Positions 7,610 through 16,900 of a stretch of DNA of 64,000 bases are shown here, piece by piece. The translations under genes and the position numbers were made by a program. The notes under the pieces were generated by a model, which saw only the letters and a list, made by a program, of their open reading frames with translations, was not told the DNA's origin and ran no database searches. The DNA lies in contig NZ_JBHMQT010000058.1 in the NCBI RefSeq assembly GCF_042435035.1, forward strand, positions 1 through 64,000. The letters run 5' to 3'. Source of the DNA: Sphaerimonospora cavernae (GTDB lineage Bacteria > Actinomycetota > Actinomycetes > Streptosporangiales > Streptosporangiaceae). Each line of letters begins with the position of its first letter. Within the stretch, counting starts at the first letter, position 1.

Positions 7610-9630
7610 CGCGCACCCTTCTCGGAATCGGTAGCGGGCCGGACGCCGCCCTGCGTCAGACCATCGGAAATCAGCTGAATCAGATCATCGCCGAGCGCGG
7701 CCGCCCGGCGCAGGGAAGTCTCGAACTCGGCCAGCCGCCGGAACGCCTCGCCGTACCGGCGCTGCTCCTCGATCGGCAGCAGCGGCACGCCGGCCCGCCG
7801 TACGTCCACCTGGGCACGGCTGCCGGCCGACGTGACGAAGTTTCGGGCGTTGACGGAGCCGGCCACGAACCCCGCCACGAAACAGGGGTCGAGCTTGTCG
7901 GGATCGACTCTCAGGAGGGAGATCCGCGGCCCGAGAAGTGCTCCGGCCACTCCGCCGTCGCCTCGAGCGACGACACGTGCCACCGGCCGGTGCAGCAGGT
8001 GCGGGACGAGCACATCGCCGGGCCGTACGACGATCTCGTATTTGACGGGCGTGGTCGAGATGGCGCCGGTGGGAGTCCGATCGTCTACGACGTCTTCCGG
8101 CATCACCACCGCCACACCATCCGGAGCCTCGGACACCTCGCCCGATTTCACCAGGCGTTGGTGCTCGACGGTCAGCATCCCGCGCCGTTCCAGCTCCGCC
8201 AGCGGCACCAGCGAGAGCTCGGCGGTCGTCTCCACAGCGGATTCGACCGCCGGAATCATCGATGCCGCACCCTGGAGAAGGTCCGCCATCCGCTCGCGCT
8301 GGTCGTTCACCCGCTCGGGTGATATGTCCGCGGCGGAGGCGGAAAGATATCGGGCAGGCGTGAGGTCGACCTCGTCGTCCAGCAGGTCGATGGCCGGTAC
8401 GGCTCGGCTGATCGTCGGCTCACCGACCTCGTCTCCCCCATCGAATCGCCCCCATGCGGTCGAAGCGACCTGCACGAAGGCTTCCGGGCAACCGGAGGTG
8501 TCGATCATAAGTACGTCGCTCGGAGTCCGTGAGTCGTGCGGTTTGCGCAGCACCCACAGGTTGAGCGCGACCGCCATGTTGGGGATGCTCCCGAGCGGAA
8601 GCGTGATCACGGCGCGGAGCACGCCTCGGCGGATGAGCTGGGCGCGGATGCGGCGGCCCGCGCGGCGATTGCTCGCCGCCGGCGGCATCAGTAGTACGGC
8701 GGTGCCGCCGGGCCCCAGGTAGGAGAGCGCGTGCTGGGCCCAGGCGAGCTCCGACTCCGTCCTGGGCGGCAGGCCGAACTCCCACCGCGGATCGGCGGCC
8801 AGCTCCTCATAACCCCAGGCACGGTCGTTGAACGGCGGGTTGCCCACCACCGCGTCCACGGTCATGCCGGGGAACGCGGGCCTACGAAGCGAGTCGCCGT
8901 CCTGGATCTCGGCTTCGCAGCCCTGGAGGGCGAGGTGGACCTCGGTCAACCGGGCGGCGGCCTCGTCGATGTCCTGGCCCAGCAGGCGTTTCACCTTGCC
9001 ATCCGGACGGTCGCGCAAGGCTTTGAGCAATGTGCCGGAGCCGCAGGCCGGATCGAGGACCGTCGAGGCCGACGGGTTGCTGAGGGCGGCCATCAACTGC
9101 GCGACAGCCTTCGGCGTGGCGTAGGTCCGCTTGGTGTGCAGCTCGAAGTAACGGTCACGGAGGAAGGTGAAAGTCGCCGCGGCCCCGTCCCGCTTGGCGA
9201 GATCGGCCAGTTGTCGGACGAGCGGCACCCTGGCCAAGGTGAGTGAGCCTGAGATATCCGACTTGATCCGTACGGCCAGGGCGGCGGCCAGAGCCGCATC
9301 GTCCAAGGCTGACAGCGATGCCCAGTCTTCGGTGCCGTCCAGATGGATGAGGAAGGCGCCGAGACCGGCGATCAGGTCCGGCAGCTCTTCTTCGGCCGTG
9401 CTGGCGCGCAGATCCTGCCAGAGCCATTCGCGAGGTGGCAGCTCCCTCCCCTCGCTGTGGGAGAGCAGCCACTCCTTGATCTCGTTGAGCGAGAAGACCG
9501 GGCTGGTCGCGGTGCCCCCGACTGGCTGGGGAAAGTCGTCATGCCTGCGACGCCAGTTGCTCACCGCGGCTCGGCCCACGTCTCCCAGGCGGGAAATGTC
9601 CGCTGCGGTCACCCGGACGTCCCTGCTCAC
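7606..9630 (-). CDS. N-6 adenine DNA methylase with HTH and specificity-like tail
   Basis: 674 residues. An N-terminal DNA-binding helix-turn-helix (residues 9-28, DISRLGDVGRAAVSNWRRR) precedes a gamma-type methylase core: SAM motif I DPACGSGT (193-200) and catalytic NPPF (264-267). The last 200 residues look like a target-recognition/HsdS half (VRPGDVLVPHLLH, PLLPIEEQRRYGEAFRRLAEFE). In actinomycetes this protein lies directly upstream of hsdM-hsdS-hsdR. Here only remnants of hsdM and hsdS follow, so it is now an orphan that could act as a solitary methylase or be inactive. A divergent intergenic region (9631-9783) separates it from the NYN gene. Confidence 0.82.
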   Translation of the reverse strand: MSRDVRVTAADISRLGDVGRAAVSNWRRRHDDFPQPVGGTATSPVFSLNEIKEWLLSHSEGRELPPREWLWQDLRASTAEEELPDLIAGLGAFLIHLDGTEDWASLSALDDAALAAALAVRIKSDISGSLTLARVPLVRQLADLAKRDGAAATFTFLRDRYFELHTKRTYATPKAVAQLMAALSNPSASTVLDPACGSGTLLKALRDRPDGKVKRLLGQDIDEAAARLTEVHLALQGCEAEIQDGDSLRRPAFPGMTVDAVVGNPPFNDRAWGYEELAADPRWEFGLPPRTESELAWAQHALSYLGPGGTAVLLMPPAASNRRAGRRIRAQLIRRGVLRAVITLPLGSIPNMAVALNLWVLRKPHDSRTPSDVLMIDTSGCPEAFVQVASTAWGRFDGGDEVGEPTISRAVPAIDLLDDEVDLTPARYLSASAADISPERVNDQRERMADLLQGAASMIPAVESAVETTAELSLVPLAELERRGMLTVEHQRLVKSGEVSEAPDGVAVVMPEDVVDDRTPTGAISTTPVKYEIVVRPGDVLVPHLLHRPVARVVARGDGGVAGALLGPRISLLRVDPDKLDPCFVAGFVAGSVNARNFVTSAGSRAQVDVRRAGVPLLPIEEQRRYGEAFRRLAEFETSLRRAAALGDDLIQLISDGLTQGGVRPATDSEKGAR

Positions 9631-9783
9631 TTGAGCTCCTCAATACGTGGGTCCTGTGTCGCTGGGACCGTACCCCACTTCTCGCGCTAAGCACAACGAC
9701 CCGTAAACTATTGGTCGATTCCATCAACGCGTGATTCAATGTTGACCATCGACCACAGCACACCTTCGTAACGGAAGGGATCG

Positions 9784-10308
9784 ATGGCAGTGACAACCCC
9801 CACTGCGGACCAGTTCCGGGCTCCTCACAGACGCGGCAGGCGACGCGCGAGGCGCAGTCTGCGCATCGGACGGGCCGTACACCTGCTGGACATCGAGAAC
9901 CTCACCCGCTCGACCCGGCCCACCACGTCGGAGGTCGTCGCACTGATGGGGCATTACCGGACGATCGTCCCGATCGGTTCGATGGACCAGTTCATCGTCG
10001 CGGTCAATCACAACGCGCTCGTCTCGGTCGGGACGGCCTTCCACAGCGCGCAGTTACTCGCCCGCTCCGGCCCCGACGGTGCCGACCAGGCGCTCGTCGA
10101 GGCCGCCTACGGTGATCAGCTCAACCAGCGCTTCGATCACGTCGTGATCGGCTCCGGGGACCACTACTTCGCGGAGCTGGCCGGCTGGCTCACCGTTTCG
10201 GGCGTACGGGTCACCGTCATCTCCCGCCGCGAGGCGCTCAGTTGGCAGCTCTACGCCGCCGTGCCGGACATCCGCACAATCGACCCCGCCACCCCCGAGG
10301 CGGCCTGA
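9784..10308 (+). CDS. NYN/PIN-fold protein
   Basis: 174 residues with a basic N-terminus (residues 13-30). HLLDIENL (residues 33-40) supplies the first acidic residue, and FDHVVIGSGDHYFAELAGWL (about 117-136) the second Asp cluster of NYN domains, a PIN-like ribonuclease fold. The middle (FIVAVNHNAL) fits the family. It probably cuts or binds RNA; the substrate is unknown. A strong hairpin follows the stop by 6 bases, so it is probably monocistronic. Confidence 0.75.
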   Translation: MAVTTPTADQFRAPHRRGRRRARRSLRIGRAVHLLDIENLTRSTRPTTSEVVALMGHYRTIVPIGSMDQFIVAVNHNALVSVGTAFHSAQLLARSGPDGADQALVEAAYGDQLNQRFDHVVIGSGDHYFAELAGWLTVSGVRVTVISRREALSWQLYAAVPDIRTIDPATPEAA

Positions 10309-10314
10309 ACGCCA

Positions 10315-10344
10315 GGAGCCGCCGGACCCCCATCCGGCGGCTCC
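10315..10344 (+). terminator. hairpin after the NYN gene
   Basis: Perfect 12-bp stem: GGAGCCGCCGGA, six-base loop CCCCCA, TCCGGCGGCTCC. It begins 6 bases after the stop codon. There is no T run, as is common for high-GC actinomycete terminators. Confidence 0.7.
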
Positions 10345-10368
10345 CGCCTATCAAGTGTGGAACGGTGA

Positions 10369-10810
10369 AGCGTCGCTTTCAGCTTCCGCGGCGCCACGCT
10401 GCGGTTGGCTCGTACGGAGCTGGCGGAACTCCTTGATGAGGCCATGTACGCGGGCGGTCCTTACCTCGTCCGGCGGCAGCGCTTCGTCGACCGGACGCTG
10501 GACCACCTCATGCGACAGTACGCGGAGACCACCCGGACCACGCTCAACGACAACCGGTTCCGCGCGCAGTTGGAGAAGCAGGCCGACCTCGCCGCGATGT
10601 TCACGAAGGTATGGCCCCGCACCAGTACCGAGCAGGAGCGGGGAACGGGCAGACGAGGTCTTCTTGGTCCTCCCCGATGCTCCCCAGGACCTGTGGGCTG
10701 TTGACTTCCTGGCAGAGGCGCTCAACATCTCCACCATCTGGAAGACCCCGACCGGCTGGGACGGCCCCAACATGGACATCGCCCTGGGGGCGCCGGCCGA
10801 CGCCGACTGA
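10369..10810 (+). pseudogene. remnant of a larger protein (HelD-like helicase region?)
   Basis: Two coding-like pieces in different frames. The first (10369-10640) reads ATLRLARTELAELL, LVRRQRFVDRTLDHLMRQYA and ends with AAMFTKVWPRTSTEQ; the VWP(R/A)xS segment recalls the middle region of UvrD/HelD-like superfamily 1 helicases. The second (about 10650-10810) reads VFLVLPDAPQDLWAVDFLAE and ends TPTGWDGPNMDIALG, which I do not recognise. Neither has an ATG or GTG start in frame; the first has only TTG at 10405. Gene decay with deletion is the simplest reading. A small hairpin (GTCCGGG...CCCGGAC) follows at about 10815. Confidence 0.4.
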
Positions 10811-10904
10811 GCGTAAGTCCGGGAGCACCCCGGACCCAGCGTGAAAGATCAGAGGCGTTGAGGCGGGCCTGGCGGTCTCAATCGCTGCATGAATTCCTAT
10901 CCGG

Positions 10905-11813
10905 CTATCCAACCGACCGTTCGGGTGCGTCATCGAACAGGTCGGCGGTGGAGGTGGCGGTGACGGCACGCCGCATCCAGTCGTCGAGCCGATTCAGATC
11001 AGTGCAGGTGGTGATGCGGGTGCGGTCGGCGTCAGAGACGGGAATGCCCCGCACCTGCAGGACAGTCAGTACGTCCTCTGCTCGGCCTTCTGCTCGGCCT
11101 TCTGTCCGGCCTTCTGTCCGGCCGGCTTGGACGCCTTTGCCGTAGTGCTTACGAGCGAAGGGGCTATAGACCGGCCAGGTAGCTGATTCCATGAGCTTCT
11201 CCATGACGTGTCGGGCAGCCAGCGAGGCCAAGCGGTACGCGTATTCATAATATTGCGGAGCGTGTTCGTCGGGGAGACGTTGCAGCGCGGACATGAACGC
11301 CTCCACCACTGGAGCGTCCTCCCCGTGCGCCATCACCGACAATGCGGCCAGCTCCGGATGCGCCGCCGCCTCCGCCGGGTCGATGACCGGCGGGATCTGC
11401 TCTGGGCCGATCACCTCGCACGTCAGCGCGCAGCCCGGCACCTCGAAAGGGATCGGCTCGGCCGCCCATGCGGCGACCCTCACGTCTGGGCAGATGACCA
11501 GCACGGTGACCGGACAGGACAGTTGCAGCCACAGCGCTACCGCATACCGCGGCAACTGCTTGCGCTTCGTCTCGTCCTTCTTCTGCTGGATCTCGACAAT
11601 GATGGCGTGCTTGGGGTCGTGCCGTGGACCAACCGTGATCACGGTGTCGGGATACAGGTCCTTGGACGGGCGGTCGTTGAGCTCGTTGCTCACCAACTGA
11701 ACCGGAAGCCCGTCGGGTACTTCAACACCCAGCTGATCGCGCAGCATCTCCACGGCGAACTCGGGCCTGTTGCGAAACATGAGGTTGAGTGTGTCGTGCT
11801 GGGGGGACGGCAT
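10905..11813 (-). CDS. Rpn/PD-(D/E)XK nuclease family protein
   Basis: 302 residues. The nuclease core is DTVITVG (Asp 57) followed by HAIIVEIQQKKDETKRKQLP (Glu 74, Gln 76), an E-x-Q variant of the PD-(D/E)XK motif found in actinomycete Rpn/transposase-associated proteins. A short GRTEGRTEGRAEGRAE repeat (from a 12-bp direct repeat at about 11090-11120) precedes the C-terminal helical part, also a family habit. Members promote recombination in E. coli (RpnA). No partner gene is visible. Confidence 0.7.
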   Translation of the reverse strand: MPSPQHDTLNLMFRNRPEFAVEMLRDQLGVEVPDGLPVQLVSNELNDRPSKDLYPDTVITVGPRHDPKHAIIVEIQQKKDETKRKQLPRYAVALWLQLSCPVTVLVICPDVRVAAWAAEPIPFEVPGCALTCEVIGPEQIPPVIDPAEAAAHPELAALSVMAHGEDAPVVEAFMSALQRLPDEHAPQYYEYAYRLASLAARHVMEKLMESATWPVYSPFARKHYGKGVQAGRTEGRTEGRAEGRAEDVLTVLQVRGIPVSDADRTRITTCTDLNRLDDWMRRAVTATSTADLFDDAPERSVG

Positions 11814-11933
11814 GACACGTAACGCTACACCAAGCTCACTTTCTGTGATGACAGATCGCCGGTCCGCCTGCCGTACGACTCTCAGAACGGCAGGCGGGCT
11901 TCGGGCGCGCGGCCACCCGCCCGCGACGCCGCG

Positions 11934-14858
11934 TCAGGACTTGAAGACGTGGTCGACTACGCGGGCAGCGGACTTGCCGTTGTCGTGGGGGGCGTAGGTG
12001 CGGACGAAGGCCGCGTAGCGGTCGGCCAGTTTGGCGGTGGCGGAGTCGATGTTGCGCAGCGCCTCCACCACCTCGGCCGAGGTCTCCAGCCGGGGGCCGG
12101 GCCGCTGCGACTCCAGGTCGAGGTAGAGCCCGCGGGTCGACCGATACTTGGCCAGGTCAGGGGTGAAAAGCACGACCGGCCGTCCAGTGGCCACGAAGTC
12201 GAACATCACGGACGAGTAGTCGGTGACCAGTACGTCAGCGATCACTAACAGGTCCGCGATATCCGGATAAGTCGTGACGTCGAGAGCGAAGCCATCATGG
12301 CTGTGCACGTGCGGGAACGCCTGCATCATGTGCCCGCGCACCAGCACGACGTGATCGTCTCCGAGAGCCCGCTTCGCGTCGGCCAGATCCAGCTTGACCG
12401 CGGCGTTCCTGCGGTCATGGTCGCGGAACGTCGGCGCGTAGAGGATCACACGCTTGCCCTCCGGCAAGCCGACGCGCCGCCTGATCTCGGCGGCCATCGC
12501 GTCCCGCTCCGTCGCGACCAGCACGTCGTTGCGCGGGTATCCCGCCTCCAGGATCTCGCCCTCGTAGCCGAAGGCCTTCCGCAGCACCGACGACGCCCAC
12601 GCGCTCTGCGACAGCAGCAGGTCCCAGCCGCGGACCTCGACGGCCTGGCGGTGCCAGACCGGCGGCCTGGGCTCCCGCTTCATGTGCGCCTGGTCGCGGC
12701 CGATGTGCTTCACCGGGGTGCCGTGCCAGGTCTGCACGCACACCTGGTCCTCGCGGGTACGGAACCACTGCGGCAGGAAACCGTTGGAAACCACGTAACG
12801 GGCGCGGGCCAGCGCCTCGTAGTGCTCGCGGCTACCCTCACGCACGACCGTGGGGACGATGCCGTCGCCCAGGCCGAGCTCACGCGATCCCGGCGGGACG
12901 AAGGCGCCGTCACGGACGACCCAGATGTGCTCGCCGTCGTCCCCGCGCCGCAGACGCTCCTCATAGATGGCACGCGGGTTGTCGGAGTAGGACCGGCCGT
13001 CGAAGGAGACGTAGACGGTGGCCTCCCGCAGCGGGCGGGCCCGCTCGGCCGGATAGAAGGTGCGGCTGAGCGCCCACACCCCCGCGGCGCTGCGCTCGTC
13101 GCCGGGCCGCTCCTCCGCCGCGATCAGCATGGGCGCGTCGAAGCGGGTCGCGACGAACCGGTAGACCCGGCCGCCGATCGAGCGCGGTTCCTCGTCCAGC
13201 CCCGCGAGCCCCGCGTGGTCGAAGCGGGCCGGCACCATGGCCTTGCCGTACTGGCCGGGAGGAGCCACGGAGATGCTCCAGTTGCCCTCGGCGAGCGGAA
13301 CGGCCGTCCCGAAACGGGGCATGGCGCCGGGCGAGAGCCGTACCGAGAACGTGTCACCGTCCCGCTGGAGCGGCACGCGGATCGTCAGCCCGCCCCGGTG
13401 CCGGAGCACCAGGTCACGGGGGCCAGGGTCCGGGTCGGGGTAGCGGCCGGCGAGCGTGAGCGACTCCTCGCGCCACTCCGCCGAGGTGATCACGGGGCGG
13501 ATCTTGTGTCCCGAGATGACGACGCGGTCACGGCGGTCACCCTGGACGGTGATCTCCCGATCACCGATCATGAGCCGCGTCTCCGCGGCGCCCTCCAGCA
13601 TCACGGTGGCCGCCGGGTCGCCCTTGGGCTCGACCCACAGCCGGCGTGCCTCCGCGTTCAGCACGGTCTGTACGGCAAGGGTCAGCGAGAACCGCGTGCC
13701 CCCTTCGGCAGTGCCCTCCTCCACCGGGGTGAAGTCCGCCGACATCCGGTGCCCGCCCACCCTGGCCTTGCCCCTGGTAACTGGGCGGCCCGGAAGGAAA
13801 CCGGTGAGGTGGACCATCTCTCCCTCCAGGCGGACATCGGTGAGCTCGGCCCGCGTCGGCTGAAGGACCACCTGCAGGGCCTTGTCCGAGGTCCACACGG
13901 GGCGCACCCACCAACGCGGGCGGATCCGCAGTCCGGCCGGCCGCTCGGCGCGGCCGATCGCGGGGCCGCGCAGTGGGCCGGCCGACCGTGCGGCGCGGCT
14001 CCAGATCACGATCTCGGCCCGCCATGTCGTGGTGTCCTGGACCGTGTGACGGCGGCGCAGCAGCCGCTGCGTGCCGCGCACCACGGCACGCAGCCCGGCC
14101 CGCCAGCGCAGCGAGAACGGGTTCAGCTCGGCGGTGAAGCCGGACCAGTCGTAGTTGCAGCCCGGTTCCTTGGCGGCGTAGGTGGCCTCCGGCCGGTGGG
14201 TGCGCCGCGTCTTCAGCGTCACGGGCGGCAGCCACCGAGGGCCGCGCAGCACCACGGTGGCACGATTGAACCGCCTGCTGCGGACCGACAGGCCGGCGAG
14301 GTAGGCGTAGCCGCTGACGCGCAGCCGGCCGCCCTCCCACCTGATGTCATCGATCTGGGTGACCGGCACGAGATCGGCGGCGCGCAGCCGCAGCAGCGTC
14401 TGCTGCTCGACTTCCACCGGGAGGTCCGCGTACCACCGCAGGCCCTTGCGCACCCGGCGGGACGGCTCGGCCGCCGCGGCGGCCAGCTTGGCCAGCGCGT
14501 CGCTCTCGGCGAGCTCCCCGGGATCCCGCGTCTCAATGAGGTGGCAGGCCACCCGGCGACCGACCGGGAGAGCACGCTTGACCTTCGGGTCGACCTCGGC
14601 GAGATACGGCCGCAGGGCGTCGATCGTCTGACGGCGCCGTCCCGGGCCGCGCTTGGCGGCGGCGTCGAGCCGGAGTCCCAGGGGCCCGACAATCGCCTCC
14701 CGGTCGACCTCGGCACGCTCCGCCCGGGACAGCCCTCCCTCGCGCATCGACGCGACCAGGGCCTCGACAGGCTCACCACGGTCGTACAAGTCCTGGACAG
14801 CCCGCAATCTATCGGCGACCGCCTCGCTGACGCGTGCGGGTGTCATAGGGGGCACCAC
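11934..14858 (-). CDS. CDP-glycerol glycerophosphotransferase (TagF-like), 974 aa
   Basis: The last ~290 residues are a TagB/TagF-type Glyphos_transf domain: CVQTWHGTPVKHIGRD, LLSQSAWASSVLRKAFGY, ILEAGYPRNDVL, ILYAPTFRDH and VTDYSSVMFDF with the conserved His and Asp residues. The first ~680 residues carry no domain I can name; they contain repeated beta-rich stretches and Arg-rich segments and no clear membrane span. The enzyme should polymerise or transfer glycerol phosphate (or another polyol phosphate) to a wall or teichoic acid-like acceptor at the inner membrane face. Start options are 14858 and 14846. It stands alone, with no other wall-polymer genes nearby. Confidence 0.82.
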   Translation of the reverse strand: MVPPMTPARVSEAVADRLRAVQDLYDRGEPVEALVASMREGGLSRAERAEVDREAIVGPLGLRLDAAAKRGPGRRRQTIDALRPYLAEVDPKVKRALPVGRRVACHLIETRDPGELAESDALAKLAAAAAEPSRRVRKGLRWYADLPVEVEQQTLLRLRAADLVPVTQIDDIRWEGGRLRVSGYAYLAGLSVRSRRFNRATVVLRGPRWLPPVTLKTRRTHRPEATYAAKEPGCNYDWSGFTAELNPFSLRWRAGLRAVVRGTQRLLRRRHTVQDTTTWRAEIVIWSRAARSAGPLRGPAIGRAERPAGLRIRPRWWVRPVWTSDKALQVVLQPTRAELTDVRLEGEMVHLTGFLPGRPVTRGKARVGGHRMSADFTPVEEGTAEGGTRFSLTLAVQTVLNAEARRLWVEPKGDPAATVMLEGAAETRLMIGDREITVQGDRRDRVVISGHKIRPVITSAEWREESLTLAGRYPDPDPGPRDLVLRHRGGLTIRVPLQRDGDTFSVRLSPGAMPRFGTAVPLAEGNWSISVAPPGQYGKAMVPARFDHAGLAGLDEEPRSIGGRVYRFVATRFDAPMLIAAEERPGDERSAAGVWALSRTFYPAERARPLREATVYVSFDGRSYSDNPRAIYEERLRRGDDGEHIWVVRDGAFVPPGSRELGLGDGIVPTVVREGSREHYEALARARYVVSNGFLPQWFRTREDQVCVQTWHGTPVKHIGRDQAHMKREPRPPVWHRQAVEVRGWDLLLSQSAWASSVLRKAFGYEGEILEAGYPRNDVLVATERDAMAAEIRRRVGLPEGKRVILYAPTFRDHDRRNAAVKLDLADAKRALGDDHVVLVRGHMMQAFPHVHSHDGFALDVTTYPDIADLLVIADVLVTDYSSVMFDFVATGRPVVLFTPDLAKYRSTRGLYLDLESQRPGPRLETSAEVVEALRNIDSATAKLADRYAAFVRTYAPHDNGKSAARVVDHVFKS

Positions 14859-14894
14859 CCTTCGGAGACCGGCGTTCTAGAAATGGTAATCCGG

Positions 14895-15218
14895 TCAGGA
14901 GGCCCGTCCGTCCCATCGCGCCGAACGCATGTCCACCCGTGCCCCGCGCGCGGGAGTTCCTTCCTCCCGCCACCTGGCCAGGAACCGGTCCTCCAGGCCT
15001 CGCGCCGGAGTGCCGTCCGTGTGGACGACCCGCCACCACGGTACCCCGCCGCCCCACACGGACATTACGCGGCCGACCTGCCGGGGGCCGCCCTCACCGA
15101 GGTATTCCGCGATGTCGCTGTACGACATGACCTTGCCGGACGGGATGCGCTCGACCACGTCGAGCACCCGTTCCGCGTACGGCGACGGCTCGCCGCGCCC
15201 GCCGCTCAAGCGCTCCAT
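14895..15218 (-). CDS. alkyltransferase-like protein (ATL)
   Basis: 107 residues from ATG 15218, overlapping the upstream stop by 13 bases. The MGMT DNA-binding domain is clear (VLDVVERIPSGKVMSYSDIA, then GRVMSVWGGG), but the PCHR active site is replaced: VPWWRVVHTDG has Trp where the alkyl-accepting Cys should be. ATL proteins bind O6-alkylguanine without removing the group and hand it to nucleotide excision repair. Confidence 0.85.
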   Translation of the reverse strand: MERLSGGRGEPSPYAERVLDVVERIPSGKVMSYSDIAEYLGEGGPRQVGRVMSVWGGGVPWWRVVHTDGTPARGLEDRFLARWREEGTPARGARVDMRSARWDGRAS

Positions 15219-15589
15219 TCGGCCGGCCCGGCGGCGATGATCTCTTCGAGCTTGCCGAACTCGTAGGCCGACGATCCGTTCACCTGCTCGACGATGCCGT
15301 CCCTGATGCCGTAGGACTCGCCGTCCTCGCCCACCAGCCTCGCTCCCACCAGCGCGGTGAGCCGGGCGAGTTGGGCCACCTGCCAGTCCGACCCGGGCGC
15401 GCCGGACAGGCGCCCGGACCATGCCGCGACATGGTGTGCCGAGTCGCCATGAAACGCGACGACCTCGCCGGCCTCCTGCGACCCTCGCAGCTCGAATCCG
15501 GCCTCCGCCGAAACCGCGCTCGCGAGTTCGGCGTAGGCAAGCGGTGCTTCACGCTCTACGCGCAGCTCGTACCCCATGAGGCGCGACAT
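15206..15589 (-). CDS. hypothetical protein upstream of ATL
   Basis: About 127 residues from ATG 15589 (MSRLMGYELRV); a second ATG at 15577 is possible. Soluble, with no recognised domain; readable segments are APLAYAELASAVSAEAGFEL and LARLTALVGARLVGEDGESY. It overlaps the ATL gene by 13 bases, so the two are probably co-transcribed. Confidence 0.6.
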   Translation of the reverse strand: MSRLMGYELRVEREAPLAYAELASAVSAEAGFELRGSQEAGEVVAFHGDSAHHVAAWSGRLSGAPGSDWQVAQLARLTALVGARLVGEDGESYGIRDGIVEQVNGSSAYEFGKLEEIIAAGPAEWSA

Positions 15590-15694
15590 TAGCGAAACTT
15601 GACCCCGCCCTGTAACACAAAACGCGAACACACCGATGAACGCGTCCGAAACGCGGCCAAATGGCGGCCAACATGTGATCACACAGGAATGTGA

Positions 15695-16900
15695 TCAACG
15701 CCGGGCCAGCGCACCGACGGCGACCCCGAAACCGACCACCCCGAGTGCCGCGGCGATGCCGTAGACCCAGAGCCTAACGGGATCGGGGCCCGGTCGCTCG
15801 GGTGCCCCGGAAAGCCGGCCGCCGCCGAAATGCGCGTCGTCCCGCACGCCCGCCGTCCGGGCGTACCCGCGCAGTTCCCCCGCTTTGGTCAGGGCGGCCG
15901 CCGCGTCCACCACGCCGAATCCCACTTTGTCATCGTAACCGGCACGCGGGTGGGGCCGAGAAGTCGAGGTCAGCGCCCGCGACACCAATTCGGGCGGCAT
16001 ATCGGGATATTTGGCTTTTATCAATGCAGCAGTTCCGGCGACGATCGCGCCCGCCACCCCGGTCCCGGACGCGGTGCCGGACCCGCCCCCCGGCACCGCC
16101 ACCGGGACACCGGCCCCGGGCGCGGCGACCAGAGCCGACAGGTTGTCACTGCTTTCCGGGGTCCCGCGACCCTGCCGGTCGACGGCGGCCACCCCCACGA
16201 CTCCGGGATAGCCGGCCGGGAAGCGCCAGTACGACGTGCCGTTCCGCCTGGCATACTCCGAGCGCCCACCGTCTCCCACGGAGGCGACCAGCACGACCCC
16301 CCGTGACAGCGCGTAGGAGACGGCCTCGCGCTCCGCACGCGACACGCCATAGTGCGGGGCGGGGAGGAAGATGACCGCCGCCCCCTGGTTGGCGGCGAAC
16401 CGGATCCCGCGGGCGAACGGCGTGTCGTCGAGCAGGCCCGGCCCCGGATCGGGTTCGACGAAGCCCCCTCCGGACGGCTGCCCGGTCTCACGCTCCACAA
16501 CCGGGATGACCAGGACGCGTGCCTCGGGGGCGACACCGGAGATCCCGCCGCCGCGTCCACTTCCGGCGATCAAGGAGGCGATCGCGGTACCGTCGCGGCC
16601 GACAGGCCCGTCGCCGTACGCGCCGTCCGCCCTGTCGAGGCCCGTCATGTCGGGCCCCTGTGTGACCCGGCCCCGCAACTCCGGCACACCCTCATCCGGG
16701 CGATCCGCGCCCAGCAGCGCCACGGTCACGCCCGAGCCCTTGGTGACCCGCCAGGCGGCCGGGGCGTTGACCGCGTCCAAGGCCCAGCGCCGCACGTCCC
16801 CGCCCGGCTCGGCGGCGGCGGGTCCGGCGGCGAGCGGAGGCAGGACGGCCACCGGCACCGCCCACAGTGCGATCCCGAGCAGTGCGACCCGCCTCAGCAT
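15695..16900 (-). CDS. mycosin-like subtilase lacking catalytic residues
   Basis: 401 residues: signal peptide (LRRVALLGIALWAVPVAVL), S8/mycosin fold, C-terminal membrane span (VYGIAAALGVVGFGVAVGA) and a short tail, as in type VII secretion mycosins. Aligned by eye with the neighbour at 17785-19215, all four active-site positions are changed: Asp to Gly 64 (VALLGADRP), His to Asp 103 (GRDGTAIASL), oxyanion Asn to Asp 210 (SVGDGG) and Ser to Gly 281 (SGTGVAG). The surrounding framework is intact, so this looks like a selected pseudoenzyme rather than a decaying gene. The ATG overlaps the stop of the membrane-protein gene upstream by 7 bases. Confidence 0.85.
   Translation of the reverse strand: MLRRVALLGIALWAVPVAVLPPLAAGPAAAEPGGDVRRWALDAVNAPAAWRVTKGSGVTVALLGADRPDEGVPELRGRVTQGPDMTGLDRADGAYGDGPVGRDGTAIASLIAGSGRGGGISGVAPEARVLVIPVVERETGQPSGGGFVEPDPGPGLLDDTPFARGIRFAANQGAAVIFLPAPHYGVSRAEREAVSYALSRGVVLVASVGDGGRSEYARRNGTSYWRFPAGYPGVVGVAAVDRQGRGTPESSDNLSALVAAPGAGVPVAVPGGGSGTASGTGVAGAIVAGTAALIKAKYPDMPPELVSRALTSTSRPHPRAGYDDKVGFGVVDAAAALTKAGELRGYARTAGVRDDAHFGGGRLSGAPERPGPDPVRLWVYGIAAALGVVGFGVAVGALARR

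Noticed and set aside
12297..15266. 989-codon open frame on the plus strand
   Set aside because: It lies opposite the glycerophosphotransferase gene; the minus-strand protein has conserved family motifs, while this one reads as Arg/His/Pro-rich noise typical of an antisense frame in high-GC DNA.
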